From Micromonospora sp. CB01531 (GTDB lineage: Bacteria > Actinomycetota > Actinomycetes > Mycobacteriales > Micromonosporaceae), in contig NZ_LWLS01000105.1 in NCBI RefSeq assembly GCF_001905095.1, positions 186,001 through 250,000 on the forward strand: a stretch of 64,000 nt of DNA. The letters run 5' to 3'. The notes beneath the pieces were generated by a model that made no database searches, was not told where the DNA came from, and was given only the letters and a program-made list of their open reading frames with translations. Positions 34,514-41,910 of the stretch are shown here, piece by piece. Every line of letters begins with the position of its first letter. Position 1 is the first letter of the stretch. Made by a program: the position numbers and the translations under genes.

Positions 34514-35296
34514 TTACCCGGTCAGAACGCGGGTGCCGTTGCGGCGTGCGGCCGTGGCTACCGCAGCGGGCAGCGGACCGTCCACGACCAGGGTGTCGAT
34601 GCGGTCGAAGCCGCACACCTGAACCGGAGCGGTGGCCGTCAGCTTGCTCGCATCGGCGAGCAGCACGACCTCGTCGGCGATGTCCATGAGGGCGTGCTTG
34701 GCGCTCAGCTCGACCTCCGAGCGCACGTACGCGCCCCGCTCGTCGACGGCGCTGGCCCCGAGGAACAGCAGGCGCACCCGCATGCGCCGGACGAGATCCA
34801 GCGCTGCGAAACCGACCATCGCCTGGTTGTCGTGCAGCAGCTCGCCGCCGATCCCGATGACCCTTGACCTGGGCCGGGACAGCATGTGGGCCAACACGGG
34901 GACGGAGTGGGTGATCACACAGCCGTCGAAGTCCTCGGGCAGCGCATGGGCCACCTCGGCCGCGGTCGTGCCGCTGTCGATGCCGATCGTGTCGCCGGGC
35001 TGCACCAGGCGGACCGCTGCGGCGCCGATCGCCTGCTTGGCGCCGGCGTGGCTGAGCGCGCGGGACGCGTACCCGGGGGCCCCGACGCCGCCCGGCGGAA
35101 GACTGACGCCGCCATGGACCAGCTGGACCTCGCCGGCCTCGGCGAGTCGCCGCAGGTCACGGCGGATCGTCATCGTAGAGACGCCGAGCTGGGCGCTGAT
35201 GTCGGCGACCGAGAGGAAGCCGGCCCGGCGCAGCGCGGCCATGATGTGCGTCCGCCGCTGCGGGGCGCCGTCGTAGCGCATGGCTTCCACTGACAC
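34514..35296 (-). CDS. DeoR-family transcriptional regulator
   Basis: A 260-residue DeoR-type repressor: N-terminal HTH (LSVADISAQLGVSTMTIRRDL, LAEAGEVQLVHGG) and a C-terminal sugar-phosphate sensor domain (DSGTTAAEVAHALP, VIGIGGELL, LLFLGASAVDERGAY, LLADASKL). Effectors of this family are phosphorylated sugars. It is divergent from the YihT-like aldolase across a 125-base region with a clear inverted repeat. E. coli YihW/CsqR, regulator of sulfoquinovose genes, belongs to the same family. Start is uncertain: GTG 35296, GTG 35290 or ATG 35281. Confidence 0.9.
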   Translation of the reverse strand: MSVEAMRYDGAPQRRTHIMAALRRAGFLSVADISAQLGVSTMTIRRDLRRLAEAGEVQLVHGGVSLPPGGVGAPGYASRALSHAGAKQAIGAAAVRLVQPGDTIGIDSGTTAAEVAHALPEDFDGCVITHSVPVLAHMLSRPRSRVIGIGGELLHDNQAMVGFAALDLVRRMRVRLLFLGASAVDERGAYVRSEVELSAKHALMDIADEVVLLADASKLTATAPVQVCGFDRIDTLVVDGPLPAAVATAARRNGTRVLTG

Positions 35297-35331
35297 GTCC
35301 GTAGTCTAGCCTCTGTTCTTCCAGTACCAAT

Positions 35332-35353
35332 GGATGTTATTTTTCAAACATCC
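35332..35353. promoter_or_regulatory. Inverted-repeat operator in the DeoR/aldolase intergenic region
   Basis: GGATGTT and AACATCC, seven-base perfect arms with an eight-base AT-rich spacer (atttttca), midway between the divergent starts. The local AT richness is unusual for this window. Best candidate for DeoR binding, controlling itself and the aldolase-exporter unit. Confidence 0.7.
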
Positions 35354-35421
35354 TTTTGATCTCGGTGCCTCGACGTTGCCGACCTCGGCGGCGCCCCGGC
35401 CGCTCCCGCACTGGAGGAACA

Positions 35422-36288
35422 GTGACCACCGACCCCTCGATCCTCGCCCGTCCCTCCGGCGGCTACGCCATGCTCGCCGTCGACCAGCGCGAGGCGCTGC
35501 GCGCCATGTTCGCCGCCCGCCAGCCCGAGCCAGTGACCGACGCGCAGCTGACCGCGTTCAAGGTGGACGCGGCACGCACGCTCAGCCCGTACGCGTCGGC
35601 GATCCTCATCGACAAGCAGTTCGGCTGGGACGCCGTGATCGCGGACAACACCGTCGACCCGTCCTGCGCGTTGATCGCAGCGGCCGACGCGTTCACCCCG
35701 AGCGCCACCGAATTCGTCGCAGACGTGGCGATCGACGCCGAGGTCGACCCCGCAACCGTACGGAAGGAGGGCGCGAAGGCCCTCAAGCTGCTCGTGCTCT
35801 ACCGGCCGGACGAGGCGCCGGAGCCGCGGATCGCCATGGTCACCGACTTCGTCGCCCGCTGCCGCGAGGCCGGCCTGGTCAGCATCATCGAACCGGTGTC
35901 CCGTGGCCCGCGCGACGGCGGCGCGTACGACCACGAAGCGGGAATCCACGCGGCGGCCCGCGAGCTCGGCGCCCTCGGTGCCGACCTCTACAAGTCGGAG
36001 GTACCAACCCACGGCAAGGGCACCGCAGACGAGATCACCGCCGGGTGCGCCTCGCTGTCGTCAGTCATCAGCAGCCCGTGGGTGGTGCTGTCCTCCGGCG
36101 TACCCGCGGAGGTCTTCCCCGAAGCCGTGCGACTCGCCTGCCGGGCCGGCGCTTCGGGTTTCCTCGCCGGCCGCGCGGTCTGGGCCTCGGTGGTCGGCAG
36201 CCCGACCATGGCCGACGACCTGCGCACGATCTCGGTTGACCGGCTGCGACGCCTCGCCGACGTGGTCGACGACGCCGTGTCGCGCTGA
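35422..36288 (+). CDS. YihT-like class I aldolase (sulfofructosephosphate aldolase family)
   Basis: A 288-residue class I aldolase that matches my recollection of E. coli YihT along its length: RPSGGYAMLAVDQREALRAM, SPYASAIL, KALKLLVLYRPDE, GLVSIIEPVSRGPR, GADLYKSEVPTHGKG with Schiff-base Lys191 (Lys193 in YihT), WVVLSSGV and SGFLAGRAVWASVVG with Arg251. It is much closer to YihT than to LacD tagatose-bisphosphate aldolases. YihT splits 6-deoxy-6-sulfofructose-1-phosphate into DHAP and sulfolactaldehyde. GTG at 35422 has CTGGAGGAA upstream. The TSUP exporter gene follows directly. The substrate remains to be proven. Confidence 0.82.
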   Translation: MTTDPSILARPSGGYAMLAVDQREALRAMFAARQPEPVTDAQLTAFKVDAARTLSPYASAILIDKQFGWDAVIADNTVDPSCALIAAADAFTPSATEFVADVAIDAEVDPATVRKEGAKALKLLVLYRPDEAPEPRIAMVTDFVARCREAGLVSIIEPVSRGPRDGGAYDHEAGIHAAARELGALGADLYKSEVPTHGKGTADEITAGCASLSSVISSPWVVLSSGVPAEVFPEAVRLACRAGASGFLAGRAVWASVVGSPTMADDLRTISVDRLRRLADVVDDAVSR

Positions 36289-36289
36289 G

Positions 36290-37015
36290 ATGGTGCCCGT
36301 CGCCGACGTGCTCGCGGTCAGCGCGGTCGCGCTCGGCGCCACCATGCAGAGAGCAACCGGCCTGGGCTTCGCCCTGGTGGCCGCCCCGTTTCTGGTCGTG
36401 ATCCTCGGCCCCTTCTCGGGCGTGACCCTGGCCAACCTGCTCTCAGCGGCGATCAACCTGATCGTGCTGTCCATGACCGCCCGGGCGCTGCGCCGCCGCG
36501 TGGCCCTTCAGATGATCGCCGGGGTGATCCTGGCCCTGCCACTTGGGGTCTGGGTGGTCCGGGAGCTGCCGGGCCCGGTCCTGCTCGTCGGCATCGGCCT
36601 GATCACAGCGGGATCAGTGGCCTGGGTGGCGGTGGGCCAGAGCATGCCGTTCCTCCGGCAGCGGGGTGGTGCGGTGGCGTCCGGGTTCGCATCAGGCTTC
36701 TTCAACACGACGGCCGGGACGGGCGGACCGCCGCTCGCGGTCTACGCCGCGAGCACCGACTGGGAGCACCGAAGCTTCGTCCCGACCGTGCAGCTCGTCG
36801 GCCTGGTGACGAACGTGCTGTCGCTGGCGGCGAAGGGCCCCCCGGTCCTGTCGTGGAGACTGCTGCTGGCCTGCGGGGCGGCGATGCTGGCAGGGATCGG
36901 TGGCGGGCACTTCCTGGGGCGGTGGTTGCCGGAGACGGCTGCCCGGCGTTGGGTGCTGGCGCTCGCCCTCGCCGGAAGCGTCATAGCGATCGTCAAGGGG
37001 CTGGCGGCGTGGTGA
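36290..37015 (+). CDS. TauE/SafE (TSUP)-family membrane exporter
   Basis: A 241-residue protein with about eight hydrophobic segments, of the TSUP family. Seen: the first repeat ATMQRATGLGFALVAAPFLV, and the second-half signature GFASGFFNTTAGTGGPPLAVY. Family members export sulfite, sulfolactate, DHPS or other organosulfonates. It starts one base after the aldolase stop, and its own stop overlaps the next gene (GTGA 37012-37015). In sulfoglycolytic clusters a TSUP protein removes the C3-sulfonate end product, which fits here. Confidence 0.85.
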   Translation: MVPVADVLAVSAVALGATMQRATGLGFALVAAPFLVVILGPFSGVTLANLLSAAINLIVLSMTARALRRRVALQMIAGVILALPLGVWVVRELPGPVLLVGIGLITAGSVAWVAVGQSMPFLRQRGGAVASGFASGFFNTTAGTGGPPLAVYAASTDWEHRSFVPTVQLVGLVTNVLSLAAKGPPVLSWRLLLACGAAMLAGIGGGHFLGRWLPETAARRWVLALALAGSVIAIVKGLAAW

Positions 37016-37419
37016 AACGTGGTGCCTCAGCCCCGCACTCGGGCGGGCCGACGTCTCCAGGCGCGTCGACCCGGTGGCCTCGCCGCGTCTTCAGTCAGGG
37101 CAGCGACCCGGATCCGCGGTTCAGCCTCGCCAACGAGCGCACGTTCCTGGCGTGGATCCGTACCTCTCTGGCACTCTTCGCCGCAGGCGTGGCGTTGGAG
37201 GCGGTGAACCTGCCGATCGTGCCCGGGTTGCGCCGAGCGGCTGCGATCGTGCTGATCCTGCTGGGTGCCGCCGCCCCGGCCCAGGCCTGGTTCGGCTGGG
37301 TCCGCACCGAGCTCGCCCTGAGACGGGGGAGAGGACTCCCGCCACCGATGATGGCCGTGCCGGTCGGTGCGGGTCTCATGCTCGTCGGCGTCCTGGTCCT
37401 CCTGGGGCTCGTCCTGTGA
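37012..37419 (+). CDS. DUF202 (YidH-like) membrane protein, first copy
   Basis: A 135-residue protein with three hydrophobic segments. The DUF202 signature is clear: RFSLANERTFLAWIRTSLAL near residue 40, followed by a second helix with IVLILLGAAAPAQAW and a third near the C-terminus. Function of the family is unknown. GTG start overlaps the exporter stop; its stop overlaps the next DUF202 gene (GTGA 37416-37419). The tight coupling to a TSUP exporter suggests an accessory role in that transport unit. Confidence 0.78.
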   Translation: MKRGASAPHSGGPTSPGASTRWPRRVFSQGSDPDPRFSLANERTFLAWIRTSLALFAAGVALEAVNLPIVPGLRRAAAIVLILLGAAAPAQAWFGWVRTELALRRGRGLPPPMMAVPVGAGLMLVGVLVLLGLVL

Positions 37420-37790
37420 TCGACCTCGGCTCCTCGCCGTCCCCAGGCCCCTCCCCGGGGCCGGTCTCGTCTGGTGATCCCGGGTTGCAGCTGGAACGGA
37501 CGGTGCTGGCGTGGCGGCGTACCGCAGCCGCCTTTGTCGTCGCGGCGGCCGGGGCCAGCCGCTTCCTCCTGCCGCACCTCGGCGGATGGATCTTTCTGGC
37601 CGCCGTCGCCAGCGCGATGACGGTCGTCATCGTCGCCGCAGCGGCGCTGCGCCGACGCCTTCCGCCCTCCGCCGCCCCGGCCGTGCTGAACTCGGCCCGC
37701 CCGCCCGGCACCTGGCTGGCGGCGGTCGCGCTCGCAACCGCCGCCGGCGGTCTCAGCGTGGCGCTCGCCGCACTAGCCGGATCACACTGA
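37416..37790 (+). CDS. DUF202 membrane protein, second copy
   Basis: A 124-residue protein with a Pro/Ser-rich N-terminus and a DUF202 domain (GLQLERTVLAWRRTAAAF, then FLLPHLGGWIFLAAVAS and a last helix WLAAVALATAAGG). Three helices are predicted. It keeps the ERTxLAWxRT core of the first copy but is otherwise diverged, so the pair is either an old duplication or a two-subunit complex. Last gene of the aldolase-exporter-DUF202 unit; no clear terminator follows. Confidence 0.75.
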   Translation: MIDLGSSPSPGPSPGPVSSGDPGLQLERTVLAWRRTAAAFVVAAAGASRFLLPHLGGWIFLAAVASAMTVVIVAAAALRRRLPPSAAPAVLNSARPPGTWLAAVALATAAGGLSVALAALAGSH

Positions 37791-38136
37791 CAGACACCTT
37801 CTTGGATGGGGTCTGCGACCGTTCGACGCATCTGCCGTGCGAAGACCGCTGACTGTGCGTTATTGCCAGGGCCCGCGGTGCGAGGCCTGGACACGCCCTT
37901 GGTGACACGGTGCGGCCATGTCAGCCGGTGGTGACCGGGAGCGTGGCGTAGCCGCGTAGCACCAGGCGGTCGCGGCGTTCGCCCGGGGCGGCCAGCTTCA
38001 CCGTCACACCCGCGTCGTGCCTGTCGGCGTACCGCTCGCGCTGCTCGGGCGCCGGCGCGGTCGGACCGACACGCGGGCCGTGACACGCGGGCGCCGCGCT
38101 TGACAGCGGCTGATTTCGCGATGATGCTGCCAACTA
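37791..38136. other. Intergenic region with a possible gene remnant
   Basis: No intact gene. On the minus strand (37921-38133) a 70-codon frame ends in GVTVKLAAPGERRDRLVLRG and YATLPVTTG, which reads like the C-terminus of a real protein, but I cannot name the family and there is no upstream part. It may be a decayed fragment. The right end carries the promoter/operator of the GntR-ABC operon. Confidence 0.35.
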
Positions 38137-38154
38137 GTCCTACTGTCGTAGGAC
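38137..38154. promoter_or_regulatory. Operator of the GntR-ABC operon
   Basis: GTCCTAC-tgtc-GTAGGAC, seven-base perfect arms, 20 bases before the GntR start. Fits an autoregulatory site of a YtrA-type GntR dimer. Confidence 0.7.
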
Positions 38155-38174
38155 AATAGAGAGGATCGTCTCGA

Positions 38175-38591
38175 GTGATCGAGTTCGTGCTGGACAGTCG
38201 GTCGAAGGTGAACACCTACCTGCAGCTGGTGCAGCAGGTGAAACAGGCGCTCCGGGTCGGCCTGCTGGCCCCGGGCGACCAGTTGCCGAAGGTGCGTGAC
38301 GTCGCGCAGTCGTTGGCGATCAACCCGAACACGGTGCTCAAGGCGTACCGCGAACTGGAGATCGAGGGTCTGGTCGCCGGGCGGCCGGGGGTCGGCACGT
38401 TCGTCGAACGGAGCCTGGCGGGCGCGTCCCTGCCCAACCAGGCGGAGCTGCGCGAGGACCTGGTGGCCTGGCTGCACCGGGCGCAGGCGGCCGGACTCAC
38501 GCCCGAGGACGTCATCGCCCTGGTGGAGACCACCCTGCGGGCCGCCCTCGCCGACGACACACCACACAAGGAACCCGCGCGAGCGGAATGA
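38175..38591 (+). CDS. GntR-family regulator, YtrA subfamily
   Basis: A 138-residue regulator: winged helix (TYLQLVQQVKQALRVGLLAP, LPKVRDVAQSLAINPNTVLK, YRELEIEGLVAGRPGVGTFV) and a short helical C-terminus of about 60 residues, the hallmark of the YtrA subgroup, which controls ABC exporters. GTG at 38175. Its stop overlaps the ATPase gene start (ATGA 38588-38591). Likely represses its operon through the inverted repeat at 38137-38154; signals for this subgroup are often envelope-active antibiotics. Confidence 0.88.
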   Translation: MIEFVLDSRSKVNTYLQLVQQVKQALRVGLLAPGDQLPKVRDVAQSLAINPNTVLKAYRELEIEGLVAGRPGVGTFVERSLAGASLPNQAELREDLVAWLHRAQAAGLTPEDVIALVETTLRAALADDTPHKEPARAE

Positions 38592-39493
38592 GAGGACAGC
38601 CGATGGACGTGGCTCTGGAGGCCGACCAGCTCGGCAAGAGGTACGGGAGCACCTGGGCGCTGCGGGACTGTTCGCTGCAGCTACCGACCGGGCGAATCGC
38701 CGCCCTGGTCGGCCCGAACGGGGCGGGCAAGAGCACCCTGCTGCACCTCGCCGTGGGCCTGCTCCGGCCGAACGCCGGGACGGTACGGGTGTTCGGCGAA
38801 TCGCCGTACGACAACACGAAGGCCCTGGCCGACATCGGGTTCGTCGCCCAGGACACCCCGCTGTACCGGGACTTCAGCGCGGCGGAACTGGTTACCGCCG
38901 GTGGGAAGCTGAACCGGCGGTGGGACGCGGCGCTGGCCCGCAACCGGCTGGCCCAGTTGGGCATCCCGCCCGACCGGCCGGTCGGCAAACTCTCCGGCGG
39001 GCAACGGGCCCAGGTGGCCCTCGCGCTCGCGCTGGCCAAGCGGCCCCGACTGCTGCTGCTCGACGAGCCGGTCGCCAGCCTGGACCCGCTGGCCCGGCGG
39101 GAGTTCCTCCAGTCGCTGATGGGCAGCGTCGCCGACGCCGGCACCACCGTCCTGCTCTCCTCGCACCTGTTGGCGGACCTGGAGCGGGTCTGCGACTACC
39201 TGATCGTGCTGCACGCCGCCCGCGTGCAACTCGCCGGCGCGGCCGATGACCTGGTGGCCGGGCATCGGCAACTCGTCGGCCCCCGCCACGACGGCGCCCC
39301 GATCGGCGGCGTCGCCGCAGTCGTCCGGGCCAGCCACACCGACCGGCAGTCCACCCTGCTGGTCCGCACCGACGGGCCGATCAACGATCCCTCCTGGACG
39401 GTCCGGGACGTCGGCCTGGAGGACGTCATCCTCGCCTACCTGGCCGACGGCGACGCGGCGGCGAGCCACAACGAATGGGGGGTGCCGGCATGA
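38588..39493 (+). CDS. ABC transporter ATP-binding protein
   Basis: A 301-residue ATPase: Walker A GPNGAGKST, Q-loop in FVAQDTPLYRD, signature LSGGQRAQVALALALA, Walker B LLLLDEPVASLD and switch His in LLSSHLL. The C-terminal 70 residues form a regulatory tail. ATG at 38588 overlaps the regulator stop; ATG at 38603 is an alternative. Pairs with the permease encoded next (four-base overlap). Export of a peptide, lipid or antibiotic is typical for YtrA-linked systems. Confidence 0.9.
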   Translation: MRGQPMDVALEADQLGKRYGSTWALRDCSLQLPTGRIAALVGPNGAGKSTLLHLAVGLLRPNAGTVRVFGESPYDNTKALADIGFVAQDTPLYRDFSAAELVTAGGKLNRRWDAALARNRLAQLGIPPDRPVGKLSGGQRAQVALALALAKRPRLLLLDEPVASLDPLARREFLQSLMGSVADAGTTVLLSSHLLADLERVCDYLIVLHAARVQLAGAADDLVAGHRQLVGPRHDGAPIGGVAAVVRASHTDRQSTLLVRTDGPINDPSWTVRDVGLEDVILAYLADGDAAASHNEWGVPA

Positions 39494-40479
39494 TCTGGCT
39501 GGCCTGGCGACAACACCGCAAGCAACTGCTGTTCACCCTCCTCGGGTTCGCGGCGCTCGCCGCCCTGATGATCCCCATCGGCCTGTCGATGCGGCACACG
39601 TTCACCGAGTTCGGGCTGCCGGACTGTGTCCGCCAGCTGGCCGACGCCGACGTCGCCCGGACGACCCGGGACTCCTGCGATGCGGCGTTCCGCCGCTTCG
39701 CCACCCGGTACGGCAGTTTGAACCTGGTGGCCGTCCTGCTGCTCGTCCTGCCGATGCTGGTCGGCCTGTTCTGGGGCGCCCCACTGGTCGCCCGCGAGGT
39801 GGAGCACGGCACCCACCGGTTCGCCTGGACCCAGGGCGTGGGCCGCACGCACTGGGCGCTGGTGAAGTTCGGACTGGTCGGCGTGGCCACGGTCGCCCTC
39901 GCGGTCTGCTACGGGCTGGGCATGTCGTGGTGGGTCAGCCCGCTGACCCAGGCCGCGCACGAGGGCCGGATGGGCGTCATCGTCTTCGACCTGCAGGGGA
40001 TCGTGCCGATCGGCTACACCCTCTTCGCCGTGGCGCTCGGCATCTTCGCCGGCACCGTGTGGCGCAAGATGCTGCCTGCCATGGGCGTCACCCTCGTCGG
40101 GTTCGTCGGCGTACGGGCGGCGGCGGCGATCCTGGCCAGGCCGCACTACCAGCCCGCCCGTACCCTCACCTTCCCGATCGAAGGGACGGAGGGACCGAGC
40201 ATCGGCCGGGGCGACTGGGTCCTCGCCAGCGGCGTCCGGGATGCCGACGGCAAGATGGTGCTGGCCGACTCTCAGATCGTCTGCCCGCCCGGCACGAAGG
40301 GACCTGATGGCAGGGCCTGCGGCGCCGAGCTGGGACTCGGGCCGGGCGCCTACAACTGGCAGCTCTACCAACCGGCCGACCGGTTCTGGCTGTTCCAGAG
40401 CATCGAGACGGGCATCTTCGTGGCCCTCGCCGTGGTCCTGCTCTATCTCGCCATCCGCATGATCCGCCGGATCGCCTGA
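39490..40479 (+). CDS. ABC transporter permease
   Basis: A 329-residue membrane protein: N-terminal MIWLAWRQHRKQLLFTLLGF typical of ABC-2-like permeases in GntR-linked actinobacterial exporters, six hydrophobic segments and an extracytoplasmic loop of about 90 residues between the last two (containing two Cys, CPPGTKGPDGRAC, that may form a disulfide). Partner of the ATPase upstream, with which it overlaps by four bases. A strong hairpin follows 12 bases after its stop. Confidence 0.85.
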   Translation: MIWLAWRQHRKQLLFTLLGFAALAALMIPIGLSMRHTFTEFGLPDCVRQLADADVARTTRDSCDAAFRRFATRYGSLNLVAVLLLVLPMLVGLFWGAPLVAREVEHGTHRFAWTQGVGRTHWALVKFGLVGVATVALAVCYGLGMSWWVSPLTQAAHEGRMGVIVFDLQGIVPIGYTLFAVALGIFAGTVWRKMLPAMGVTLVGFVGVRAAAAILARPHYQPARTLTFPIEGTEGPSIGRGDWVLASGVRDADGKMVLADSQIVCPPGTKGPDGRACGAELGLGPGAYNWQLYQPADRFWLFQSIETGIFVALAVVLLYLAIRMIRRIA

Positions 40480-40491
40480 GGCGTATCAGCG

Positions 40492-40525
40492 GTGATCGCC
40501 GGTCCCTGCGGGGTCCGGCGATCAC
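40492..40525. terminator. Bidirectional hairpin terminator
   Basis: Stem GTGATCGCCGG / CCGGCGATCAC (11 perfect pairs), extended by three more pairs after one T-T mismatch, loop TGCG. It lies between the ABC permease and the convergent beta-propeller gene. Confidence 0.85.
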
Positions 40526-40565
40526 GCGTGTCGGCGGGTGCCGGCCCTGACCGGTCACCGCAGGG

Positions 40566-41816
40566 TCAGCCGCGTCCGGCCAGACCTCGGACGGCGACCA
40601 GCCCGGGCACCGCGACGCGGCCGAGCTCGTTGCCGGTGGCGGGATCGTGCCAGCTCACGGCCCCGGTCTGGCCCACGTAGAGGCGCTTGCCGTCGGGGCT
40701 CAGCACGAGGCCGGTGATCGGCTGGCGGACCGACCAGTCGGTGGCCGGGCGCAGTTGCTCTAGATCCACCCGCCGCACCACCGTGCCGGAGCTGAGGAAC
40801 AGGCTCTCGCTGTCCGCGGCGGCGTGCCCGCTGCCGGTTCCGCTGGCCACGGTGGCCGTGCGGCGTACCGTCAGCTCCTCGGTGGAGATCTCCGCGACGG
40901 TGCCCGACGTGACGTCGGCGACGAAGAGCCGACCGCCTTGGGGGCTGATCGCCATGGCGTGGCCGGTCGCCGGCGCCTCCCCGAACGGGTGCGGCAGGTC
41001 CACGCAGTACGCCCACCGCTCGGTGAGCTTCAGCGTGTGGACGAACGCGTGTGCGTTGCCCGGCCGCCCGCTGACCAGGTCACGGGTGTGCTGGTGGCCG
41101 GGCTGATGCGTGTAGAGGGTGTAGAGGGTGCTGCGGTCCGGCGCGAGCACGGCCTGGCGCCCGTCGCCGCGCATCTCCTCCTCAGCTCCGGGCGGGATCG
41201 CCGCCTTGTCCCGGGTGGAGAGCGGACCGGGAGCCTTCGTGGCCAGATCGACGACGCGGACCCGGTACCGGTCCGGCGCCGCCGCCGGGAGCCACTCGAG
41301 GACGAAGAGCCCGGCTTGATCCCCGGTGAACGTCTCCGGCACGAAGTTGCCCCGTAGTTCAAGCTGGTGCCGCACCGCGGTGACGTCGGCCACCAGCACC
41401 GGCGTCACGTCCCGGCCGTCCGGGCGTCCCAGCGCCGCATTCACCGCATCCGAGGTGAGCGCCACGAGCGCGCCGTTCGCCGAGACAGCCTGCGGCAGCC
41501 AGCGCCCGGGCAGCCTGACCCGGTCCGACGTGCGGCCGGTGGCGGTGTCGACCCGCCAGAAGGCGGTGTCGGCGCCGTCGGGCGCGGTGGCGTAGATCGC
41601 CGACCCGTCGGCGGTGGCGACGGAGCGCGGGATCGACAGCCGGTCGGGGCCCCGGAGCACGCCGAGCGCCTCGTCCAGTTCGACGAGCAGGGCGTCGGGA
41701 AGCGAAACGGCGGGCGGCGTGTTCCGCGCGGGCTCGCAGCCGACGAGCGTGGCGGCGCCGGTACCGGCGAGCAGGGCCAGAACGGTGCGACGCGAGATCC
41801 TTGTCGTTGCCATCAT
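40566..41816 (-). CDS. Tat-exported lipoprotein with beta-propeller fold
   Basis: A 416-residue predicted secreted protein. N-terminus TRISRRTVLALLAGTGAA is a twin-arginine signal ending in lipobox LVGC. The rest shows YncE/WD40-like repeats (GSAIYATAPDG, QAVSANGALVALTSD, MAISPQGGRLFVADV, GLVLSPDGKRLYVGQTG), i.e. a seven-blade-type propeller. No enzymatic motif. Start is the first of two tandem ATGs at 41816. It is divergent from the ECF sigma gene (about 95 bases between), so it may be a sensor or target of that sigma factor. Confidence 0.8.
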   Translation of the reverse strand: MMATTRISRRTVLALLAGTGAATLVGCEPARNTPPAVSLPDALLVELDEALGVLRGPDRLSIPRSVATADGSAIYATAPDGADTAFWRVDTATGRTSDRVRLPGRWLPQAVSANGALVALTSDAVNAALGRPDGRDVTPVLVADVTAVRHQLELRGNFVPETFTGDQAGLFVLEWLPAAAPDRYRVRVVDLATKAPGPLSTRDKAAIPPGAEEEMRGDGRQAVLAPDRSTLYTLYTHQPGHQHTRDLVSGRPGNAHAFVHTLKLTERWAYCVDLPHPFGEAPATGHAMAISPQGGRLFVADVTSGTVAEISTEELTVRRTATVASGTGSGHAAADSESLFLSSGTVVRRVDLEQLRPATDWSVRQPITGLVLSPDGKRLYVGQTGAVSWHDPATGNELGRVAVPGLVAVRGLAGRG

Positions 41817-41910
41817 GCCCGGATGACACCGCCGACCCCGCCGCAGTTCCACCGAAGCGGGGATGGAACCCGCCCCGCGTGGGCGGTGTCATGAAGGGTG
41901 ATCGGGGAGG

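Noticed and set aside
25643-36288. Myo-inositol catabolic operon (because of the DUF2090/IolC-like protein)
   Set aside because: No IolB, IolD, IolE or IolG homologue is present; the presence of YihT-like aldolase, TSUP exporter and an acid dehydratase points elsewhere.
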